Source of the DNA: Chloroflexota bacterium
GTDB taxonomy: Bacteria; Chloroflexota; Anaerolineae; UBA4142
DNA: 10,268 nt
NCBI GenBank assembly: GCA_023381515.1
Contig: JAMCQI010000059.1
Span: forward strand, 1-10,268
Reading direction: 5' to 3'
A program made the translations under genes and the position numbers. The notes beneath the pieces are model-generated. The model saw only the letters and a program-made list of their open reading frames with translations. It made no database searches and was not told where the DNA came from. Shown piece by piece: positions 4,792 to 10,268 of this stretch (positions are counted from its first letter, which is position 1; each line of letters opens with the position of its first letter).

Positions 4792-6914
4792 CATGTGCGC
4801 AGCATTCGTAGCCCACTACCGATCACTACAAACTCGCTAATCTCGTGCCCCAGCACGGCGGCCGGCAAGGACAGGAACCCCAGCACAGCCCCTACCACCA
4901 GCGCGCCGATGACGAGCGCGGAGAGGGCGAGATTCTGGCGCACAATCGATTGATTTCTACGCGCGAGCCGCAATGCGTAAGCCAGACGATCGAGATTGTC
5001 CGCCATCAACGCAACGTCGGCAGTCTCCAGAGCAACGTCCGTGCCCGCCGCACCCATTGCGACCCCAACAGTAGCCTCGGCTAGTGCCGGAGCGTCATTC
5101 ACGCCGTCGCCGACCATTGCCACGTGCCCGTGCCGTGTGGTCAGGTCCCGGATTCTGGTGGCCTTATCTTCTGGTTTCAGGTGCGCATAAATCTCGTCAA
5201 TACCTGCTTCGCTTGCAATCGCGCGAGCGGTGCGCTCATTATCGCCGGTGAGCATCACAACCTTTTCAATCCCGAGTTCACGGAGTTCAACAATCGCTTG
5301 CCGCGCGTTCGAGCGTAAGTTGTCGCGAATCGCGATCAGCCCCCAAATGCTGGCACTGCCGCCCACGAGGACCACGGTGTTGCCTTCCGCTTCCAAACGC
5401 CGAATGTCTTCCGCCTTCCCGGCCAGCGTGCTGCCAATCCGATCGGCAAACATGGCAGGACTTCCAATGAAGACGAGGCCACCATCCCAGCGCGCACGCG
5501 CTCCCATTCCGGTGAGCGAAGCGAAATCAGCCACTTCGGTCGGTTCGATTCCTTGCGCCTGGGCGTAACCTACAATCGCCTTCGCCAGTGGATGCTGACT
5601 TCTCTTTTCCACACCGGCCGCAACAGCGAGCATTCCTACGACCGCGCCGGGCACCTCTTCGCCAGCGTGCTCGTTCAGCACGACGTGTGTGACTTCGGGC
5701 TCACCTCGCGTCACGGTGCCCGTCTTATCGAGAGCCACAATTTTGATTTTGGCGAGCTCTTCGATGTAAACACCGCCTTTGATCAATACGCCATTTCGCG
5801 CTCCGGTGCCTAGCGCTGCGACGAGTGTGATCGGAATAGAGATGACCAGGGCACAGGGGGCGGCTGCCACAATGAACACAATCGCCCGGCTGATCCAGTT
5901 CCCCCACGGGCCCAAGCCGAGAAGCGGCGGCACCAGCGCAATCAAAATGCCGACGAGCAAGACGGCAGGGCTGTAACGCGCGCCAAAGCGCTCTATGAAG
6001 CGCTCGCTTACACCCTTTCTCTCCTGTGCCTCCTCTACCATCTGTATGATTCGGGCAATAGTGTTGTTCGCAAAAGTCTTGGTGGCTCGGATCTCCAGCG
6101 CCCCTTCTCCGTTGAGGCTGCCGGCAAATACAACGTCATCAGGTCTCTTTTCGACGGGCATGCTCTCGCCAGTCACGGGAGCCTGATTGACACTCGATGT
6201 CCCTGTAGCGACGATTCCATCCGTCGCAACGGACTGGCCAGGCTTCACGAGAAATATTTCTCCGACGCCGATTTCCTCGATCGGAACCTCCATTTCCGTC
6301 CCATCGCGCCGCACGATCGCTCTCTTGGGCGCGAGATCCATGAGTGCTTTGACCGCCGAGCGTGTTTTGTCCTCGGTGTAGCCTTCCGCTGCCTCTGAAA
6401 TCGAGTAGAGAAAAACCAGCATCGCGCCTTCAATAGCCTGCCCCATGACAGTGGCAGCGAGGGCCGCGGTCGTCATCAGGAGTTCGATACCCACTCTTTG
6501 TTCGAAAAACAGCTCTTCAGCAGCTTCGCGGCCAAAGTAGTAACCGCCGATGGCGATCGCGAGAAGGTAAAGAGTGAGTGGAAGCGGATGCGGCGCCGCA
6601 CCGAAGGAAATTAGCCAGCCAACCAGGAGTAGAGCACCTGATGATACCGACGCAAGGACCTTCGGATTTCGCCAAGGCGAGGGTCGCTTCGCCGATGACG
6701 CCGATTTCTTTGCTGGAAAGCCCAGTTCCTGCAGCTTCTCTTGAAGTGCTGGCGCGGAAGTCTTCTGGGAATCGTAGGTGAGGAAGACTTTCGCCGACTT
6801 TGGAAACACTCTGAGTCCGATCAGGCCAGGCGAGCCCTTTAGGCCTCGCTCGATCGCGGCAGCGTCATGCTCGCACTCGAGATTGGAGACGCGGATTTCA
6901 ATGGTTGTGTTCAT
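4791..6914 (-). CDS. P1B-type heavy-metal ATPase with an APC metal motif
   Basis: A 707-residue ATP-driven metal exporter of the inner membrane. Residues 1-68 form a degenerate heavy-metal-associated domain, reading NLECEHD where GMxCxxC is usual, so one cysteine remains. Membrane helices span about 90-170 and 315-365. The actuator motif TGES is at 248-251. The transport motif in the sixth helix is APC (352-354) followed six residues later by Pro361. Phosphorylation motif DKTGT is at 396-400 (Asp396), HP at 441-442, TGDN at 556-559 and GDGVND at 602-607. The last helix carries HEISEF (690-695), reminiscent of the HE motif of P1B-4 cobalt/zinc/iron-type pumps. APC instead of CPC or SPC makes the substrate uncertain; divalent Zn, Cd or Co is likely rather than Cu. 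ATG 6914 is chosen because AAGGA lies eight bases upstream; an in-frame start at 6953 lacks such a site. It lies 53 bases after the PII gene, in the same operon. Confidence 0.93.
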   Translation of the reverse strand: MNTTIEIRVSNLECEHDAAAIERGLKGSPGLIGLRVFPKSAKVFLTYDSQKTSAPALQEKLQELGFPAKKSASSAKRPSPWRNPKVLASVSSGALLLVGWLISFGAAPHPLPLTLYLLAIAIGGYYFGREAAEELFFEQRVGIELLMTTAALAATVMGQAIEGAMLVFLYSISEAAEGYTEDKTRSAVKALMDLAPKRAIVRRDGTEMEVPIEEIGVGEIFLVKPGQSVATDGIVATGTSSVNQAPVTGESMPVEKRPDDVVFAGSLNGEGALEIRATKTFANNTIARIIQMVEEAQERKGVSERFIERFGARYSPAVLLVGILIALVPPLLGLGPWGNWISRAIVFIVAAAPCALVISIPITLVAALGTGARNGVLIKGGVYIEELAKIKIVALDKTGTVTRGEPEVTHVVLNEHAGEEVPGAVVGMLAVAAGVEKRSQHPLAKAIVGYAQAQGIEPTEVADFASLTGMGARARWDGGLVFIGSPAMFADRIGSTLAGKAEDIRRLEAEGNTVVLVGGSASIWGLIAIRDNLRSNARQAIVELRELGIEKVVMLTGDNERTARAIASEAGIDEIYAHLKPEDKATRIRDLTTRHGHVAMVGDGVNDAPALAEATVGVAMGAAGTDVALETADVALMADNLDRLAYALRLARRNQSIVRQNLALSALVIGALVVGAVLGFLSLPAAVLGHEISEFVVIGSGLRMLRT

Positions 6915-6967
6915 TGCCTTCTTCCTTGAGAAAGACACCCTCCCTAGATACAAACCAGCGGTTTGCG

Positions 6968-7310
6968 CTAAGGTTGATGTCTTCTTTCCCCGGTTCGAAT
7001 CTTGATCACTTCTTCGACCGGCGAGACGAAGATCAAGCCGTCGCCTGGATGGCCTGTATGCGCGGTTCGGGTGGTCACGTCAACAACCGCCTCCGCCAGC
7101 TCATCCCGAACGACAAGGTCGAATTTGCATTTCTTGGCATAATCGATGAACTCCTCTGCGATATTGCTCTTATCGGATTCGGCGGCCTTGCGACCAAGCC
7201 CACGAACTTCAGACACCGTTAGTTCGGGAAGGTCTTCCATAGCCTTTAAGGAATCAATGACTCTCGTAAGCATGTGCGGCTGGACGGATGATAGCTTTGA
7301 TCCCTTTCAT
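6968..7310 (-). pseudogene. PII-family signalling protein of the metal operon, frameshifted near the N-terminus
   Basis: PII proteins are small trimeric sensors that bind ATP/ADP and 2-oxoglutarate and act on partners through a T-loop. The start region is perfect: ATG 7310 with GAGGTGA six bases upstream, encoding KGIKAIIRP, the first PII strand. After codon 10 four extra bases (about 7278-7281) shift the frame, giving a TGA at 7254-7256 after 18 codons. The remainder (HMLTRVIDSL onward, ATG 7273) is intact: TVSEVRGLGRK before the T-loop, TRTAHTGHPGDGLIFV as the C-terminal signature, and IRTGER near the end. The uridylylated T-loop tyrosine aligns with Glu. A subgroup of PII proteins (PII-NG) is known beside heavy-metal RND operons and this fits it. 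The gene starts 11 bases after the CzcA stop. A start at ATG 7273 would give 101 residues without the first strand and without a good binding site. An assembly or sequencing error is possible. Confidence 0.82.
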
Positions 7311-7321
7311 CTTTAATCACC

Positions 7322-10268
7322 TCACAGTCCTGCGTCCGTTCCTTCAGGCGCGAACCAGCGGTAGATCGCCGGAAGCACAAGAAGCGTGAGTATCGTAGAC
7401 GTTACCAACCCTCCAATGACGACTGTTGCTAGCGGCCGCTGCACTTCGGCGCCACCCCCGGTTGAAAGCGCCATGGGAAGGAATCCAAGGCTTGCGACTG
7501 AAGCGGTCATCAACACCGGCCGTAAGCGAGTGAGCGCGCCATCGAGCACGGCCTCCCGGATGGGCCTGCCCTTGCGGCGTGCCTCGTTGATAAACGCGAC
7601 CATAACCACGCCGTTAAGTACGGCAACGCCTGAGACTGCGATGAACCCCACCCCGGCGCTCATCGAGAAGGGCATACCGCGCGCAAACAGAGACAAGATA
7701 CCGCCGGTGACGGCGAATGGAATTCCGGTAAATACGAGCGCCGCCTGCGCCGCCGAACCGAAGGTCACAAAAAGAAGCAGGAAAATCAACGCAAAGGTGA
7801 TCGGGACAACGATCATCAGACGATCCCGACCGCTTTCCAGGTGCTCCCACAGTCCGCCCCACTGCACGAGATAGCCGGATGGGATCTTTACTTGCTCCTC
7901 TACGCGGCGTTGTGCCTCGCCAACAAAGCTGGCGACATCGCGCCCACGAACGTTTACCTCGACGGATATCCGGCGCTGACCGTCTTCACGCGCTATCTCG
8001 AAGGGGCCTTCGGCCGTCTCGATTCGAGCAAGCTGGGCCAATGGAATCTTCTGTCCGTTTGGTGCGCTTACAAGTAAGTTGGCAAAATCCTGCGGAGTTC
8101 GACGAGACTGTGGGGTGAGACGCACCATAAGGTCAAAGCGGCGGAACCCCTCCAATACGGTGCTCGCTTGCGTGCCGGCGATTGCGGTCCGGATTAGCTC
8201 CTGGACATCGCTCGCGTTAATCCCGTATCGGGCGATAGCCTCCCGATCGATTGTAATCTGGAGCAACGGCAATCCGGTTACCTGCTGTACCTTCACGTCA
8301 TTCGCGCCCCTTACCTGACCGATTACTCGCGCAATGCGCCCGGCCGCGTCCCTCAGCGTGTCCAGGTCCTCGCCGAAGATCTTGATAACGACATCAGAAC
8401 GTGAGCCGATGCCCTCGATCAGTTCCTGCATCCGGAACTCGATCGGCTGAGAGAACGAATAGCCCATCCCTGGAACCTCGTCCTTGATGCGATGCTCCAT
8501 TGCCTCAACCAGTGCCTCGCGCGTGTGCGCTGTTGTCCATTCCTCCTTTGGCTTCAGAAAAACGTAGGTGTCGCCCATATTTGGCCCCATCGGATCGGTG
8601 GCAATCTCTGGCCGGCCAATGCGGCTCACCACACTGCTGACTTCCGGGAAGCTTCGTACCACGCGTTCGAGCTCAGTCGTCATTTGAACTGCCTCGGTCA
8701 GCGACACACTCGGCAGCCGGATGGCGTTGATCGCCAAAGCTCCTTCTTCCAGTTTCGGCAGGAACTCGGCGCCAAGCAGAGGGAATAGCGCAGCGCAGAT
8801 CACCACGAAACACAACGCGCCCAGTGCAGTCAGTTTCGGCCATGTCGTCGTCAAAAGGAGCAGTGGGCGATAGCCGCGCTGCAACCAGCGCACAAGGGGG
8901 TTCTCGTCCTCGTGGGTCGCCTCATTTTCGCTGCTTGAGCTTTGATGTACTCGTTTGGGTTGCCTGAGAAACAGCGCGGCCAACGCTGGAATCACCGTAA
9001 AGCTCAACAGGAGCGCGCCTGCCAGCGCTAGGATTACAGTAAACGCCATGGGGCGGAACATCTTGCCCTCAATCCCGGCCAGGGACACGATTGGCAGATA
9101 GGCAGCCATGATCAGGATTACACCGAACTGACTTGCGCGCAGAACTTCGGCACTGGCCTCCAGTATGATGTGCCGGTGCTGATCACCCGTAAGCTGGTGG
9201 CCCAACCGTCGCTCTTCTGCGAGGCGGCGCACACAGTTCTCAACAATGATTACCGCGCCATCGACGATCAGGCCAAAGTCGATCGCGCCCAAGCTCATCA
9301 AATTCGCGGAGATCTGGAAATATCGCATGCCGAAAATCGCCGCGAGCATGGCGAGCGGAATCGCCGATGAGACGATTAGTCCTGCGCGGATCTGTAGCAG
9401 GAACAAAAACAGAACGACGATGACGATAATGCCGCCTTCCACGAGGTTTTTGACCGCAGTGTGAATCGTCTGGTCCACGAGCGAACTGCGATTATAGAAG
9501 ACGTTGATCTTTACGCCGGCCGGGAGGGCTTTTTCTAGCGTGCGTAGCCGTTCAACGACGCGTTCGGCCACCGCTCGGCTATTCTCGCCTTTGAGCAACA
9601 TTGCCACGCCCACCACGGTTTCACCATCCCCGTTTTGCGTTGCCGCCCCCTGGCGGATCTGCGCGCCTAGACGCACCTCAGCGATGGAACGAACGTAGAT
9701 CGGCGTGCCGCGATTTGAGGCAACGACGATGTTCTCGATGTCCCGGACACTCTGGACTAATGCCACGCCGCGGATCAGCTTCTGTTCGCCGCCCTGCTCC
9801 AGGTAGCCGCCGCCAACGTTCGCGTTGTTCTGCTCCAAAGCCTCGATAACCTGCTTGAGCGTGAGGCTGTACGCGACGAGTTTGGCCGGATCCACGAGCA
9901 CCTCATACTGGCGCTCTTGTCCGCCGAAGCTATTCACTTCAATGACACCTGGCACCGTGCGCAACTGGGGTTTAATGAACCAGTCGAGCAGTGTCCGAAG
10001 CTCCATCAGCGAATGCTTCCCGTCTGTCCCGTGCAGCGTAAACTGCACTATTTCACCGAGGCCAGTCGAGACCGGCGCGAGTTCCGGTGTCACCCCCGCG
10101 GGAAGCTCACGGCCAACCTCGATCAAGCGTTCGAGGACAAGTTGTCGCGCCTGGTAGATGTCCAAGTCGTCCGGAAACGTGATCGTCACCTGGGAAAGGC
10201 CGAATTGCGAAATCGAGCGCAGATCCTGTTTCCGCGGAAGGCTGCTCATCGCGACCTCAATTGGAAAC
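7322..10268 (-). CDS. czcA: CzcA-type heavy-metal RND efflux pump (5' end outside the window)
   Basis: The inner-membrane proton-driven component of a tripartite heavy-metal efflux system, which exports metal from periplasm or cytoplasm through a CzcB-type adaptor and CzcC-type channel. 981 residues are visible; the frame runs off the right edge, with FPIEVAMSSLP at its beginning, so roughly 60 N-terminal residues including the first helix are missing. RSISQFGLSQVTITF is typical of the start of the first periplasmic domain. The fourth helix reads GAIDFGLIVDGAVIIVEN (about 9237-9292), with the Asp residues of CzcA/CnrA-type pumps rather than the CusA pattern; this favours Co/Zn/Cd/Ni over Cu/Ag. 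Later segments include LPKLEEGALAINAIRLP and, near the C-terminus, AGVGFIAVSGVAVLNGVVM. It ends with YRWFAPEG. No frameshift is seen. It is the first visible gene of the operon; adaptor and channel genes should lie to the right. Confidence 0.93.
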   Translation of the reverse strand, partial: FPIEVAMSSLPRKQDLRSISQFGLSQVTITFPDDLDIYQARQLVLERLIEVGRELPAGVTPELAPVSTGLGEIVQFTLHGTDGKHSLMELRTLLDWFIKPQLRTVPGVIEVNSFGGQERQYEVLVDPAKLVAYSLTLKQVIEALEQNNANVGGGYLEQGGEQKLIRGVALVQSVRDIENIVVASNRGTPIYVRSIAEVRLGAQIRQGAATQNGDGETVVGVAMLLKGENSRAVAERVVERLRTLEKALPAGVKINVFYNRSSLVDQTIHTAVKNLVEGGIIVIVVLFLFLLQIRAGLIVSSAIPLAMLAAIFGMRYFQISANLMSLGAIDFGLIVDGAVIIVENCVRRLAEERRLGHQLTGDQHRHIILEASAEVLRASQFGVILIMAAYLPIVSLAGIEGKMFRPMAFTVILALAGALLLSFTVIPALAALFLRQPKRVHQSSSSENEATHEDENPLVRWLQRGYRPLLLLTTTWPKLTALGALCFVVICAALFPLLGAEFLPKLEEGALAINAIRLPSVSLTEAVQMTTELERVVRSFPEVSSVVSRIGRPEIATDPMGPNMGDTYVFLKPKEEWTTAHTREALVEAMEHRIKDEVPGMGYSFSQPIEFRMQELIEGIGSRSDVVIKIFGEDLDTLRDAAGRIARVIGQVRGANDVKVQQVTGLPLLQITIDREAIARYGINASDVQELIRTAIAGTQASTVLEGFRRFDLMVRLTPQSRRTPQDFANLLVSAPNGQKIPLAQLARIETAEGPFEIAREDGQRRISVEVNVRGRDVASFVGEAQRRVEEQVKIPSGYLVQWGGLWEHLESGRDRLMIVVPITFALIFLLLFVTFGSAAQAALVFTGIPFAVTGGILSLFARGMPFSMSAGVGFIAVSGVAVLNGVVMVAFINEARRKGRPIREAVLDGALTRLRPVLMTASVASLGFLPMALSTGGGAEVQRPLATVVIGGLVTSTILTLLVLPAIYRWFAPEGTDAGL

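Noticed and set aside
7386..9849. Several plus-strand ORFs of 60-160 residues opposite czcA
   Set aside because: They are antisense shadows of a long, well-supported RND gene in GC-rich DNA.
1..10268. CRISPR arrays, tRNA or rRNA genes, riboswitches
   Set aside because: No regularly spaced repeats, clover-leaf candidates with the conserved TTC loop, rRNA-like stretches or known riboswitch cores were seen on reading both strands.

Overview
The window is about 55-60% GC and looks like an accessory region of a bacterial chromosome or large plasmid. It carries a metal-efflux operon and an eroding mobile-element area. No gene is diagnostic of taxonomy. The small ORF / DUF2924 / serine-recombinase cassette and the style of the metal genes would fit an Acidobacteriota-like or proteobacterial soil organism, but that is a weak inference. 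Almost all genes with good support lie on the minus strand.

Left part (1-2217): the 3' end of an IS630-type transposase enters from the left on the plus strand and ends at a TA dinucleotide near 169-170. The element seems to have landed in a long, acidic, low-complexity minus-strand frame, and the stop codon of that frame lies inside the IS end. Next comes a minus-strand cassette of three overlapping genes: a 58-residue ORF, a DUF2924 protein and a serine recombinase. All three use GTG starts with good ribosome binding sites. The recombinase keeps only about the first 108 residues of its catalytic domain, so it is a remnant.

Middle (2218-4492): two long spacers without convincing genes flank a compact toxin-antitoxin pair, an AF2212/VapB-like antitoxin and a PIN-domain toxin. 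The antitoxin stop and the toxin GTG share one base.

Right part (4493-10268): a minus-strand metal-resistance operon. In order of transcription it holds a CzcA-type heavy-metal RND pump (5' end outside the window), a PII-family signalling protein, a P1B-type metal ATPase with an unusual APC motif, and a small single-pass membrane protein. The likely logic is that the ATPase moves metal from cytoplasm to periplasm, the RND pump carries it out of the cell, and the PII protein may link the system to energy or metabolite state.

The most notable observations are two lesions in the accessory genes of this otherwise intact operon. The PII gene has a perfect start region, but four extra bases after codon 10 throw it out of frame. 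The small membrane-protein gene after the ATPase is divided by an in-frame TGA. These could be real decay, recoding, or assembly errors; the sequence alone cannot decide.
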